Source: Streptomyces sp. A0642 (GTDB lineage: Bacteria; Actinomycetota; Actinomycetes; Streptomycetales; Streptomycetaceae). Taken from it: 44,458 nt of DNA. The translations under genes were made by a program, and so were the position numbers. The stretch's first letter is position 1. Each line of letters starts with the position of its first letter. A model generated the notes under the pieces. The model had not been told where the DNA came from, did no database searches, and was given only the letters and a program-made list of their open reading frames with translations. Below, in pieces: positions 34,872-43,392 of the stretch. Location: contig NZ_SSBL01000040.1 of NCBI RefSeq assembly GCF_004795105.1, positions 1 to 44,458 of the forward strand, given 5' to 3'.

Positions 34872-35884
34872 GCTGCTTCCTGCGGGGCCGGGGTGCCGGA
34901 GTCCGCGAACGCGGCGGCGCGGGCGGTGTCGAGGAGTTCCATGGACTCCAGGTGCAGGGCGAGGTCGCTGCGCGGCGCCGGGGCCTCGCCGCGGAAGTGG
35001 GCGTACGCCTGCTCGATGAACCGGGTCAGCGGGGCGTCCTGGACGACCTTGCGGACCGGGCGTCCGGCGATGCGGACCTGACCGAAGTCGTCGTCGCCGG
35101 AGACGGGATAGTCGGCCACGAGGGTGCCCTCGGTGCCGTGGATGTGCAGCCGGCGACGGCGTACCGGCGAGGCCAGATCGGTGTACAGCGTGGTGCGCGC
35201 GCCGGAGGTGTGCCGCAGGGTGACCTCGGCGCCGCCGAGCCGGGCGAGCCGCCCGGTCGGCAGCGGCAGGTCCCAGCCGCGCGAACCGGTCACCTCCGCG
35301 ACGGACCCCGCCAGATGCAGGGCGAGCAGCAGCTGGTGCGGCAGCTCCACCTCGAAGGCGCTGCCGTGGCCCCGGGTCTGCAGCGAACGGCGGAAGCGGG
35401 GCTTGCTCTGCTCCATGTGGTACGAGACCGGCTCGCCGATCGTCCCCGAAGCGACGAGCTCCTCGGCGGCCTCGGTGACCCGGCTCGCGGGCCAGACGCT
35501 CATCGGCAGCACCATGGCCCCGGTGGCCTCCACGAGGTCCACCAGATGGGCGGCCTCCTGCACGGTGTGCGCGATCGGCTTCTCCAGGATGAACCGCTGG
35601 GCCCCGACGCGCAGGAGCTGCTCCAGGCAGTCCCGGTGGGCGTCGGGCGGCACCGCCACATGGAAGACGGCGTCGGCCACCCGGTGGCCGGCCGCCCACA
35701 ACGCCGTCACGGCGCTCCGGACGTCCGGCACCCACTCGCCTCCCGCCACCTCGGCGGGGCGTGGATCGACGGCGATCACCGTCGACCGGCCGCCGGTGAT
35801 GTCCCGCAGCGCGCGATGGTGGAGATCGCGGCCCGCGTGTCCGTATCCGACGATGACGGAAGGTGAATTGCCTTTCTTCCTCAT
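34868..35884 (-). CDS. Gfo/Idh/MocA-family oxidoreductase 2
   Basis: NAD(P)-dependent dehydrogenase of about 338 residues: Rossmann motif VIVGYGHAGRDLHHRAL, AVPPDAH and the signature EKPIAHTV, then the alpha/beta substrate domain (AFEVELPHQLLLALHLAG). There is no extra domain, in contrast to the paralogue at 21.9 kb. ATG 35884 begins MRKKGNSP. An AAGGG purine tract lies upstream, though not optimally spaced. First gene of the minus-strand operon that continues through the ATP-grasp ligases, exporter and trpF. Substrate unknown, probably a sugar or cyclitol intermediate. Confidence 0.88.
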   Translation of the reverse strand: MRKKGNSPSVIVGYGHAGRDLHHRALRDITGGRSTVIAVDPRPAEVAGGEWVPDVRSAVTALWAAGHRVADAVFHVAVPPDAHRDCLEQLLRVGAQRFILEKPIAHTVQEAAHLVDLVEATGAMVLPMSVWPASRVTEAAEELVASGTIGEPVSYHMEQSKPRFRRSLQTRGHGSAFEVELPHQLLLALHLAGSVAEVTGSRGWDLPLPTGRLARLGGAEVTLRHTSGARTTLYTDLASPVRRRRLHIHGTEGTLVADYPVSGDDDFGQVRIAGRPVRKVVQDAPLTRFIEQAYAHFRGEAPAPRSDLALHLESMELLDTARAAAFADSGTPAPQEAA

Positions 35885-35926
35885 CTGTTTACCGCCCTTC
35901 GCTGTCGTAGTGAAAGGAGCTTCGCA

Positions 35927-36013
35927 GTGGGCCGGGAGATGCTGCCAGGCCAATTCTCCGGACCGCCGGCGGACCACTTGGAAAGGTGTGCCGCACCCCG
36001 TGATGCCCCTTAA
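35927..36013 (+). CDS. Possible small ORF (28 residues)
   Basis: A GTG start has an excellent AAAGGAG seven bases upstream, and a TAA stop follows 28 codons later. The peptide is VGREMLPGQF followed by 18 residues, with no recognisable similarity or membrane segment. It lies in the divergent gap (35885-36139) between the Gfo/Idh and FabG-type genes. TAA is a rare stop in this DNA. It could be a leader peptide of the reductase gene, or chance. Confidence 0.2.
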   Translation: MGREMLPGQFSGPPADHLERCAAPRDAP

Positions 36014-36139
36014 GGAACATGGCCGGCCGCCGAGGTGGTACCGGTCGGGCCGCCCGGTGAACAGGCATCGTGGATAGGCTCGTTCGGCGTATTCGGAATT
36101 GCGGAACTCATTCAATTCATCTGCTGAAGGAGTCAATTG

Positions 36140-36910
36140 ATGAGCCTCGAAGGCCGGGCTGCCCTGGTGACCGGTGGATCCCGCGGCATCGGGCGGGCCA
36201 TCGCGCTCCGTCTCGCTGCCGACGGAGCCGCCGTCGCCGTGAACTACCGCTCCCGCAAGGACGAGGCCGAGCGCACGGTCGAGGACATCACCGCCCTGGG
36301 AGGGCGGGCGATCGCCCTCCAGGCCGACGTGTCGGACGCGGACGCCGCCCAGCGGCTGGTGGACGAGACCATGGCCGGCCTCGGCGGGCTGCACATCCTC
36401 GTCAACAACGCCGGAGTGGCGCGTGACGGCCTCATATTCGACCAGTCGCCCGAGGACTGGTGGGACGTACTCAAGGTCAACGTCGGCGGCGTCTACCACT
36501 GCACCCGGGCCGCCGCCGGCCACTTCATGTCCCAGCGCGACGGCAACATCATCAACATCTCCTCCGTCATGGGCGAGGGCGGCTGGGTCGGCCAGTCCAA
36601 CTACTCCGCCTCCAAGGGGGCCGTCAACGCCTTCACCCGGGCCGCCGCCATCGAGCTGGCCCGTTTCGAGGTCCGGGTCAACGCGGTCCTCGCCGGGTTC
36701 ACCGCCACGGACCTGATCGGCGGACTGCTGGAGAAGGACGGCGGCAAGGCGATCAAGCGGCAGCTGCCGCTGCGCGACTTCGCGACGCCGGAGCAGGTGG
36801 CCGGCGCGGTGTCCTTCCTGGCCGGCGAGGACTCCGCGTACATCACCGGCGAACTGCTGCGCGTGGACGGCGGCTGGGCGAGCCAGCTCGGCCTGGGCCG
36901 GGCCAAGTAG
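36140..36910 (+). CDS. FabG-type 3-oxoacyl-ACP reductase 1
   Basis: Short-chain dehydrogenase of 256 residues that reduces a 3-ketoacyl carrier-protein substrate with NADPH. Motifs are VTGGSRGIGRAIAL, NNAGVARDG, catalytic Ser in ISSVMGEGGW and Tyr-x3-Lys in NYSASKGA. SYI-type C-terminus (GEDSAYITGELLRVDGG) as in FabG. ATG 36140 has AAGGAG eight bases upstream. An in-frame TTG at 36137 is less likely. Single plus-strand gene between two minus-strand operons, ended by a strong hairpin. A second ketoreductase lies at 41.9 kb, so one may serve the type II PKS and this one another step. Confidence 0.92.
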   Translation: MSLEGRAALVTGGSRGIGRAIALRLAADGAAVAVNYRSRKDEAERTVEDITALGGRAIALQADVSDADAAQRLVDETMAGLGGLHILVNNAGVARDGLIFDQSPEDWWDVLKVNVGGVYHCTRAAAGHFMSQRDGNIINISSVMGEGGWVGQSNYSASKGAVNAFTRAAAIELARFEVRVNAVLAGFTATDLIGGLLEKDGGKAIKRQLPLRDFATPEQVAGAVSFLAGEDSAYITGELLRVDGGWASQLGLGRAK

Positions 36911-36937
36911 CGGTCTCGCACCGCTCGAAGCGGAACC

Positions 36938-36974
36938 GAGGAAGCCCCGGGGAGATGCTCCCCGGGGCTTCCTC
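36938..36974. terminator. Bidirectional intrinsic terminator
   Basis: A perfect 16-base stem (36938-36953 with 36959-36974, GAGGAAGCCCCGGGGA) with a 5-base loop GATGC lies between the convergent FabG-type and FAD-protein genes. It should stop transcription from both sides. Confidence 0.9.
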
Positions 36975-37013
36975 GTGGTTCCTGGCATCAGCCGGTCCGT
37001 TCCGGTCCGCGCC

Positions 37014-38690
37014 TCAGCCGATCCGGGCCAGCCCGCGGGCGCCCTGCCGGCCGGAGCCGCGGGAGACGGCCAGGGGGTCCCAGCCCTGCCCGCGCTCCGG
37101 CAGCAGGTCCGGGTCGCCCAGGAGCGCGCCCCGGTGCACCTCCGCCATCAGGCCGCGGCCCAGGAGCTGTCCGGCCAGGGCCATACCGCCCGCCGCGGAG
37201 CCGGTGATACCGGTGCCGTGCCGGGTGTTGGTCCCCACCATGTGGAGGCCCTCGATGCTGGTGCGGGTGTCGGGGCGGCTGCCCGTCCCGCCCCACTCGG
37301 CCAGCCCGTACGGCGTCCCGCCGGTCGCGAGCGTGTACCGCTCGTGGGTGATGGGCGTCGCCGTCTCCAGGTGCACGATGTGCTCGCGGAACGGGCCGAG
37401 CGCCTCCTCCGCCGTGCTCAGCATGGCCTCCGTCAACTCGGCCTTGCGCCGCTGGTAGCCGTCGTTGCGCCGGTAGCGCTCACCGGCGGCCGGACCCGTG
37501 TTCACCCCCCAGTACTCGTATCCGGGCGGACACAGCGTCATCACCTGGAAGTTGCTGTGCCCGGGCGGGCAGACGGCCGCGGTGCCCGGGTCCTTCAGCG
37601 AGGCGAACGACGCGAACAGGAAGGGCACCGGGCTGATGGTCTCCTTCGCCACCTGCTCGTAGTAGCTCTCGATGTCGTCGTCCCGGTACCACCACAGATT
37701 GGCGTTCGGGCGGGCCGGCAGCTCCTTGTCGGTCGCGATGTACAGCGTCGCGAGCGGCAGCGCCATCTTCGCCTGCCGGGTCCGCGACACCACCCTGCGG
37801 CCGAAGTGCTCCTCGCCCACGAGGTCGAACACCGTCCGGGAGTAGTCCGCGTTCGACACCACCAGCGGAGCGCGGTGGACGTCGCCGCCCTTCATCCCCA
37901 CGCCGGTGACCTTGCCGTCCTCGACGAGGATGCGCTCCACCCGGCTCTTCGTCCGCAGCTCCCCGCCGTGCGCCTCCAGCGCCTCGACCAGCGCGGCCGC
38001 GAGCACCTGGCCGCCGCCCTCGGGGTAGTAGGCGCCGCGCAGATAGTGATCGGTGACGGCCGCGTGGGTGGAGACGGTGGCCTGGCGCGGCCCCATCCCG
38101 TAGTTGGGCGACTGGGCGGCGAGGACGGTACGGGCCCGGGGGGCAAGCCCGCAGTGGTCGAAGAGCTCGGCGAGCGTACGACGGCCCCACTCGGCGGTGA
38201 CCGGCGTGCGCGCCATCAGATCGGCCAGTGACGGCTCACCGTCCGACAGCATCATCGAACGGGTCTCCGCGGCGACCGCCTCGCAGATCCGGGTGAACCG
38301 CTCGATGCCCTCGCGCTGGTCCGGCAGCGCCGCCGTGACCCGCTTCGTGTACGCCTCCCAGCCCACGGGCACGTCCACGGTGAGACCCGGCAGGACGATC
38401 CGGTCGAAGCCGTCCCGGTCCATCTCCCGGTAGGTCACCCGTCCGTCGAGCCCCAGACCGGAGAAGATCGCCGGCAGCACCCCGCCGGGCCCGCAGTCGC
38501 CCAGGTAGTGGACGCCCACGTCGAACTCGTAGGCCCGGCGGCGGCGGAAGACATGACTGTTGCCCCCCGCCACGTCGTGCTGCTCCAGTACGAGGACGCG
38601 CCGGCCGCTCACGGCCAGGTACGCCGCACACACCAGGCCGCCCATGCCGCTGCCGACGACGACGGCGTCCCACTCATCCCGCTTCACCAT
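37014..38690 (-). CDS. FAD-dependent carotenoid isomerase/desaturase-like protein
   Basis: A 558-residue FAD protein of the phytoene-desaturase/CrtISO/retinol-saturase group. The dinucleotide motif VVVGSGMGGLVCAAYLA is at the N-terminus, followed by GRRVLVLEQHDVAGGNSHVF. The C-terminal flavin motif is GLHMVGTNTRHGTGITGSAAGG. The interior has the amphipathic segments seen in membrane-associated polyene enzymes. In this operon it could isomerise double bonds, or desaturate or saturate a polyene chain. ATG 38690 is preferred. TTG 38699 adds three residues. Last gene of the type II PKS operon. Confidence 0.82.
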   Translation of the reverse strand: MVKRDEWDAVVVGSGMGGLVCAAYLAVSGRRVLVLEQHDVAGGNSHVFRRRRAYEFDVGVHYLGDCGPGGVLPAIFSGLGLDGRVTYREMDRDGFDRIVLPGLTVDVPVGWEAYTKRVTAALPDQREGIERFTRICEAVAAETRSMMLSDGEPSLADLMARTPVTAEWGRRTLAELFDHCGLAPRARTVLAAQSPNYGMGPRQATVSTHAAVTDHYLRGAYYPEGGGQVLAAALVEALEAHGGELRTKSRVERILVEDGKVTGVGMKGGDVHRAPLVVSNADYSRTVFDLVGEEHFGRRVVSRTRQAKMALPLATLYIATDKELPARPNANLWWYRDDDIESYYEQVAKETISPVPFLFASFASLKDPGTAAVCPPGHSNFQVMTLCPPGYEYWGVNTGPAAGERYRRNDGYQRRKAELTEAMLSTAEEALGPFREHIVHLETATPITHERYTLATGGTPYGLAEWGGTGSRPDTRTSIEGLHMVGTNTRHGTGITGSAAGGMALAGQLLGRGLMAEVHRGALLGDPDLLPERGQGWDPLAVSRGSGRQGARGLARIG

Positions 38691-38744
38691 GCAGCTCAAC
38701 CGTCCTCTTGTTGTAGGCGGGACCCAGGTCCCTGTAGGCGGGGC

Positions 38745-39869
38745 TCAGACCCGCTCGCGCACGACCAGCGCACCGGCGTTGCCGTCATGGCCGACCGAGG
38801 TGATCAGACCGATGCGGGGTCCCCGGCCTCCCGGCGTGTCCTGCCAGCGGGCCAGGAGCGCCGCGAGCTGCATGGCGCCGCCGGCGCTGTACGTCTCGCC
38901 CAGCACCTCGGTCACCCGCACGGGCTCCGGCAGCCGGCCCAGCGCGAGCCGCACGGCGCGCTCCTCCACCCGGTCGAGCCCGATGTGGTCGCCGGCGCCC
39001 AAAGACACGTCGGCCACGTCCTCGGCCGCCACCCCGCTGCGCTCCAGCGCCCGGGTGATCGCGGCGACCAGGCCGTTCGTCAGGCCGCGGCGGACGCCGG
39101 CCTGCTGGTGGACCCCGGTCCAGCCGTGGAACCCGACCTCGCAGGCCAGCAGTTCCGCGAGGACCGGTTCCCCGGGGGTCTCCTCGGCCCGGACGACGAA
39201 GACGGCGCTGCCCTCGCCGACCGGAGCGGCCTCCCGCAGCGTCCCGGCGTGGTGCCAGGCCCAGGCCGCCGGGGCGCTGAGCTCCTCGGCGCCGCCGACG
39301 AGCAGCTCCTGCGCACGCCCCGCCGCCATGGCGAGCCTGGCGTGCCGGAAGGCGTACAGGCTGGCGCTGCGGCCGCCGGCCACCGTGGCGTTCAGGCCCT
39401 TGAGCCCGTGCCGGATGGCCATCTGCCCGGCGCTGCAGTTCATGACGCTGCCCGCGAACTTGCCCGGGTTGATCAGATAGGGCTTGTCCAGGGTGAGGGT
39501 GTCGTACAGCAGGTCGGAGTACCCCGCGATACTGCCGGTGTTGGTGGCCAGCACCACACCGGTCCGCGCCGGCTCCGTACCGGCCGCGGCCGGTCCCGCC
39601 GCTTCGAGCGCCTGCTTGCAGGCGACCAGGCTGAGGCCGGCGAGCCGGTCCAGGTTCTTGGTGCCCTTGCGCCCCAGGTGGTCGGCGGCCTTGAAGCCGG
39701 CGACGGGCCGGACGGGACGCGGCGGGTAGGCCGCGTCCTCTTCGACGACGGCCTCGGGCACGGAGTCCCGGCCCAGCGCTCCGGCCAGGGGCGCCAGCCC
39801 GTAGCCCGCGCTGGAGACCACTCCGACGCCGACGACCGGCAGGGGCTGCACGGGCGCGGCCGTGGTCAC
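38745..39869 (-). CDS. Ketosynthase-like partner subunit (chain-length-factor-like)
   Basis: A 374-residue thiolase-fold protein, the likely heterodimer partner of the next KS. It keeps a Cys at the active-site position (Cys145 in MNCSAGQMAI). However, both catalytic histidines and the lysine are missing: HGTGTPTND aligns with GAGDHIGLD (His to Gly), and KxxLGHT aligns with a TEVLGET segment (His to Glu, Lys to Thr). Classical chain-length factors lose the Cys to Gln instead. It probably cannot condense by itself. GTG 39869 overlaps the KS stop by four bases (GTGA). Confidence 0.85.
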   Translation of the reverse strand: MTTAAPVQPLPVVGVGVVSSAGYGLAPLAGALGRDSVPEAVVEEDAAYPPRPVRPVAGFKAADHLGRKGTKNLDRLAGLSLVACKQALEAAGPAAAGTEPARTGVVLATNTGSIAGYSDLLYDTLTLDKPYLINPGKFAGSVMNCSAGQMAIRHGLKGLNATVAGGRSASLYAFRHARLAMAAGRAQELLVGGAEELSAPAAWAWHHAGTLREAAPVGEGSAVFVVRAEETPGEPVLAELLACEVGFHGWTGVHQQAGVRRGLTNGLVAAITRALERSGVAAEDVADVSLGAGDHIGLDRVEERAVRLALGRLPEPVRVTEVLGETYSAGGAMQLAALLARWQDTPGGRGPRIGLITSVGHDGNAGALVVRERV

Positions 39870-41086
39870 AGGTACCTCCCGAGGATGGTGATGACGTTGT
39901 TGCCGCCGAAGGCGAAGCCGTGGTTCTGGACGATCTCCACCCGGGCGTCCCTGCCCCGGCCCGGGACGCAGTCCACGCCGGGCCCCAGCTCCGGGTCGGT
40001 CTCGACCAGGTTCGCGGTGGGCGGCAGGAACCCCTGCTCCAGGGCGGCGCAGCAGGCGATCGCCCCGAAGCCGCTGGCCGCGCCCATGGTGTGGCCGAGC
40101 ATCGACTTGATCGAGCTGATCGGCGGCAGCCGGTCACCGAAGACCTGGCGGACCGCCCGCACCTCCGTCGCGTCGTTGGTCGGCGTCCCGGTGCCGTGGG
40201 CGCAGATGTAGTCGATCTGCTCGGGGACCACGCCGGCGTTGCGGTGGGCCGCCTTGATGCAGTCCGCGATGCTGGTGGCGTCCGGGTGCACCATGTGGGA
40301 GGCGTCGCAGTTCGCGGCGTACCCGAGCACCTCGGCGTAGATACGGGCCCCGCGGGCCAGCGCGTGGTCGAGGGGTTCGAGCAGCAGCGCAGCCCCGCCC
40401 TCGCCCGTGATGATGCCGGAACGGTTCGCGTCGAACGGCTGCGGCAGGTCCTCGGCCATGGCGCCCAGGGCGTAGAACCCGGCGTGGGTCAGCCGGTTCA
40501 CCGAGTCGGCGCCACCGGCCAGCATGAAGTCGGCCTCGCCCAGGCGCACCATGTCGAAGGCGTACCCCAGCGCGTAGTTGCTGGCCGAGCAGGCGGTCGG
40601 GATGGTCTGGGCGTCGCCGCTCAGGCCGAGTTCGGCGTTGACGGCGCCGGCGATCTGGCCGGCGGGCAACTGTCCGACCAGGCGCGGTTCCAGGCCCTTC
40701 AGGCCCTGGTCGACCCACTGGCCGCCCAGGCTCTGGGCCACCGCGGACTCGCCGCTGGTGGTGCCCATGATCGAGCCGGACCGGCCGGCGGAGAGCACCT
40801 GGGGGTCGATGCCGGAGTCCTCGACCGCCAGCCGGGACGCGGCGGCGGCGAGCAGCCCGCTGCGGCCCCAGCGGTCGGGGTCGAGGTGGTGGAGGAGGGC
40901 GGCCGGGTCGAAGTCGACCTCGGCGGCCTTGCGGCTGGGGAAGGGAGTGGCGTCGAAGCTGCGGGCCGGCCCGATGCCGACCCGGCCCGCCCGGAGGGAA
41001 TCGGCGAAGTCCCGCACGCCGATTCCGACCGGGCTGACCGCTCCGAGCCCCGTGATGACGACTCGGCGCAAGGTCGGCTCAGGCAT
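39866..41086 (-). CDS. Type II beta-ketoacyl synthase (KS-alpha)
   Basis: Condensing enzyme that extends an acyl chain with malonyl-ACP. The 406-residue protein has the complete triad: Cys166 in TACSAS, His297 in HGTGTPTND and His332 in LGHTMG, plus GFGGNN-like NHGFAFGGNN near the C-terminus. It belongs with FabF/KS-alpha and not with modular PKS. It overlaps the ACP gene by eight bases upstream and the KS-like partner by four downstream, so the three are made together. Minimal PKS composition with two ketoreductases suggests a reduced chain rather than an aromatic polyketide. Confidence 0.94.
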   Translation of the reverse strand: MPEPTLRRVVITGLGAVSPVGIGVRDFADSLRAGRVGIGPARSFDATPFPSRKAAEVDFDPAALLHHLDPDRWGRSGLLAAAASRLAVEDSGIDPQVLSAGRSGSIMGTTSGESAVAQSLGGQWVDQGLKGLEPRLVGQLPAGQIAGAVNAELGLSGDAQTIPTACSASNYALGYAFDMVRLGEADFMLAGGADSVNRLTHAGFYALGAMAEDLPQPFDANRSGIITGEGGAALLLEPLDHALARGARIYAEVLGYAANCDASHMVHPDATSIADCIKAAHRNAGVVPEQIDYICAHGTGTPTNDATEVRAVRQVFGDRLPPISSIKSMLGHTMGAASGFGAIACCAALEQGFLPPTANLVETDPELGPGVDCVPGRGRDARVEIVQNHGFAFGGNNVITILGRYL

Positions 41087-41345
41087 TCCGCGCGCATCCC
41101 TCGACGGCGAGGAGCAGCGCGCGGAGCGAGGTCAGGGACTCCAGCTCCTCCTTGGGGAGGACGAAGCCGAGCTCCTTCTCTATGCGGGAGACGACGGTTA
41201 TCAACGTGAGCGAGTCACTGTCGTAGTCGTCGATGAACAGGCCGTCATCGGTCAGCTCACCGTCTTCCAGTTCCAGCTCCTCGTTGACGATGTCGCTGAC
41301 GCGGCTGCGCAGTTCGGCGTCCAGTTCCACGGTCTGCACGGTCAT
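41079..41345 (-). CDS. Acyl carrier protein
   Basis: Small acidic four-helix carrier of 88 residues. The phosphopantetheine site is Ser45 in DSDSLTLI, with the helix II DSL signature. ATG 41345 is preceded by AAAGGA. The longer ORF adds 14 unconserved residues. It carries the growing chain for the KS pair and is probably activated by the PPTase at 6.6 kb. It lies upstream of the KS gene and overlaps it by eight bases. Confidence 0.93.
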   Translation of the reverse strand: MTVQTVELDAELRSRVSDIVNEELELEDGELTDDGLFIDDYDSDSLTLITVVSRIEKELGFVLPKEELESLTSLRALLLAVEGCARNA

Positions 41346-41414
41346 GATGGATCCTTTCGTAAGGAAGAACGTGAAGGGGTGTTGCACCGGGTCCCGCAGG
41401 ACGGGCCGTACGGG

Positions 41415-41849
41415 TCAGACGGCGGCCGGGGTCGGCGGCACGAGGGTGATGGCGCCGATCTGCGTCAGCAGCAGCAGGTCCTGGCGGAAGCCCCAGTGCT
41501 CGACGACCTTGCCGTTCTCGATCCGGTAGATGTGGGTCTGCTCGACGTCCACGTCGCGCCCGCTCGGGGCGAAGCCGAGGAAGTCACCGGTGTGCTTGCC
41601 GGTGAAGCGCAGCCGCAGAACGGCGCGGTCGCCCTCGGAGAAGCTGTCCAGGTGCTCCCACTTGGCGCCGGCGAAGGCGCTGTGCACCCAGCGGGCGGTG
41701 CCGAGGTAGCCGTACGGGCCGTTCGGGACGCCCGCCTGCGCCTCGTAGTCGACGAAGTCGTCCGCGACGTACTTGAGGGCGGCTTCCTCGCTCAGGTCGT
41801 TGAAGATCAGGCCCATGTTGATGGAGAGGTCGAGTGCTTCGCTGCTCAT
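41415..41849 (-). CDS. SnoaL-like (NTF2-fold) protein
   Basis: A 144-residue alpha+beta-barrel protein with the SnoaL features: an N-terminal helix (ALDLSINMGLIFNDL), VADDFVDYEA, FTGKHTGDFLGF and the final strand HIYRIENGKVVEHWGF. Family members act as polyketide cyclases, isomerases or dehydratases, and some bind ligands only. ATG 41849 has GGAG nine bases upstream. In a highly reducing type II operon it might be a dehydratase/isomerase or cyclase for the ACP-bound chain. It is separated by 69 bases from the ACP gene. Confidence 0.85.
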   Translation of the reverse strand: MSSEALDLSINMGLIFNDLSEEAALKYVADDFVDYEAQAGVPNGPYGYLGTARWVHSAFAGAKWEHLDSFSEGDRAVLRLRFTGKHTGDFLGFAPSGRDVDVEQTHIYRIENGKVVEHWGFRQDLLLLTQIGAITLVPPTPAAV

Positions 41850-41934
41850 CTGATGCTCCTCAAATAGTGGGGTGGGGAGGGAAACCCGGGGAGAGACCCC
41901 GGAAATCTGTCGGCCGAGGGCCGGGCGGGCCGGC

Positions 41935-42639
41935 TCAGTGCCCGGCGCCCAGGCCCCCGGTGACCGGGATGACCCCGGCGGTCACGTACGAGGCGTCCTC
42001 GCCGGCCAGGAAGCGCACGGCGGCGGCCACCTCCTCGGGGGTGCCGGTGCGGGCCAGCGCGGTCCTGGCCAGGGCGGCCTTGCGGCGCGCGTCGGTGACG
42101 TGCTCGACCATGTCGGTCTCGATCATTCCGGGGGCCACCACGTTGACGGTGACGTTGCGCCGGCCCAGCTCGATGGCGAGCGACCGGGCGAAACCGATCA
42201 ACGCGGCCTTCGCCGAGGCGTAGTTGGTCTGCCCCGGGGCCCCGGACATGCTGTTGATGGACGACATGTAGATCAGCCGGCCCCAGCGCGCCTTGATCAT
42301 CGCCGGGACGACCTCGCGGGTGACGGTGACGGCGGCCTGGAAGTTGGTCTCCATCACGTCCCGGAAGTCCTCCTCCGGCATGCCGATCAGCAACTGGTCG
42401 CGGGTGATGCCCGCGTTGGAGACCAGCACCTCGACGGCGCCCTGCTGGATGGACACCTCCTCGACCGCGGACCTGACCTGCTCGGGGTCGGTCACGTCGC
42501 ACCGCACGGCGAAGAAGCCGGGCGGAGGTTCGGTGCTGTGGTAGGTGACGGCGACCTTGTGGCCCTCGGCCGCCAGGGCCCGCGCGGTGGCGAGCCCGAT
42601 GCCCCGGTTTCCGCCGGTGACGAGTACGGAGCGGCTCAT
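41935..42639 (-). CDS. FabG-type 3-oxoacyl-ACP reductase 2 (ketoreductase)
   Basis: A 234-residue short-chain dehydrogenase with VTGGNRGIGLATARAL, SNAGITRDQLL, MSSINSMSG (catalytic Ser), the catalytic Tyr/Lys in NYASAKAALIG and VAPGMIETDM, very like FabG. ATG 42639 has GGAGGA upstream. The in-frame upstream extension has no similarity to the family. It is embedded in the type II PKS operon, so it is the most likely ketoreductase for the chain. A similar reductase (BprA type) also acts in butyrolactone synthesis. Confidence 0.93.
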   Translation of the reverse strand: MSRSVLVTGGNRGIGLATARALAAEGHKVAVTYHSTEPPPGFFAVRCDVTDPEQVRSAVEEVSIQQGAVEVLVSNAGITRDQLLIGMPEEDFRDVMETNFQAAVTVTREVVPAMIKARWGRLIYMSSINSMSGAPGQTNYASAKAALIGFARSLAIELGRRNVTVNVVAPGMIETDMVEHVTDARRKAALARTALARTGTPEEVAAAVRFLAGEDASYVTAGVIPVTGGLGAGH

Positions 42640-42727
42640 ATGCACTTCCTCCTGGTGGGGTGCCGCAGGCCTTCCGGCCGGGGCCGGACCGCGGTCGGGG
42701 TCGGGGCCGGGCCCGTGGGACGACGCC

Positions 42728-43384
42728 TCACGAGACGCCTTCCCACAGGGATTCCAGCTGGGCGCCGGCGGTCTCGGCGTCGGTGAACAGCACCGACTGC
42801 CAGCCGGCCGCCTCCGCGCCGGCACAGTTCTGCGCCATGTCGTCCACGAGCACACAGCGCTCGGGGGAGACGCCCGCCCGCTCCGCGGCGAGCGCGAACA
42901 TGGAGGGCGACGGTTTGCGGTGACCGACCTCGAAGGAGAGGATCACGTCGTCCCACAGCCCGTCGGGCTCGATCATGCGCCGCCAGTACGGGTCCCAGGC
43001 GGGCACCATGTTGGAGAGCATCCCGACGAACGCCCCGCGCTCGCGCGTCTTGCGCAACTGGGCCACCCAGGCGTGATTGGTCTCCCGCCCGTCGAACCAG
43101 GCGTCCGCCATCGTGGTGAGGCGGAGCGTGACCCCGTGCTCGGCCTCCAGCACGTCGCCGATCTCCTGGAGCCACGCCTCCTCGGTCACCACCGGGGTGT
43201 CGATCGGCTCCATGATGTCGGTGGTGCCGTACCGCGCGGTGACCGTGGCCAGGGCCCGGCCCAGGACCTGCTGGTCGAGGCCCAGCGAGGCGCAGAACGT
43301 CTTCATGGTGTGGGCGAGCGGAGGGGTGAGGACCCCGCCGAAGTCCGACCAGACGGCCAGTCGGGGTGGTGTGGTGTCAGACAT
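42728..43384 (-). CDS. HAD-superfamily hydrolase
   Basis: A 218-residue haloacid-dehalogenase-fold protein. Motif I is WSDFGGVLT, where the usual DxD has Gly at the second acid position. Motif II is LSNM, motif III GHRKPSPSMF (Lys), and motif IV LVDDMAQN. Loss of the second Asp is seen in YihX-like and dehalogenase branches, so phosphatase activity is plausible but weaker. ATG 43384 has GAGG upstream. GTG 43396 would overlap the AfsA-like stop (GTGA) and add four residues. AfsA-like + HAD is the pair used in MMF (MmfL/MmfP) furan signals. Confidence 0.85.
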   Translation of the reverse strand: MSDTTPPRLAVWSDFGGVLTPPLAHTMKTFCASLGLDQQVLGRALATVTARYGTTDIMEPIDTPVVTEEAWLQEIGDVLEAEHGVTLRLTTMADAWFDGRETNHAWVAQLRKTRERGAFVGMLSNMVPAWDPYWRRMIEPDGLWDDVILSFEVGHRKPSPSMFALAAERAGVSPERCVLVDDMAQNCAGAEAAGWQSVLFTDAETAGAQLESLWEGVS

Positions 43385-43392
43385 GCCAGACC

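Noticed and set aside
38745..41086. Classical aromatic (actinorhodin-type) type II PKS
   Set aside because: No aromatase or multi-ring cyclase pair is present, two FabG-type reductases accompany the set, and the partner subunit lacks the usual chain-length-factor Gln signature. A reduced chain is more likely.
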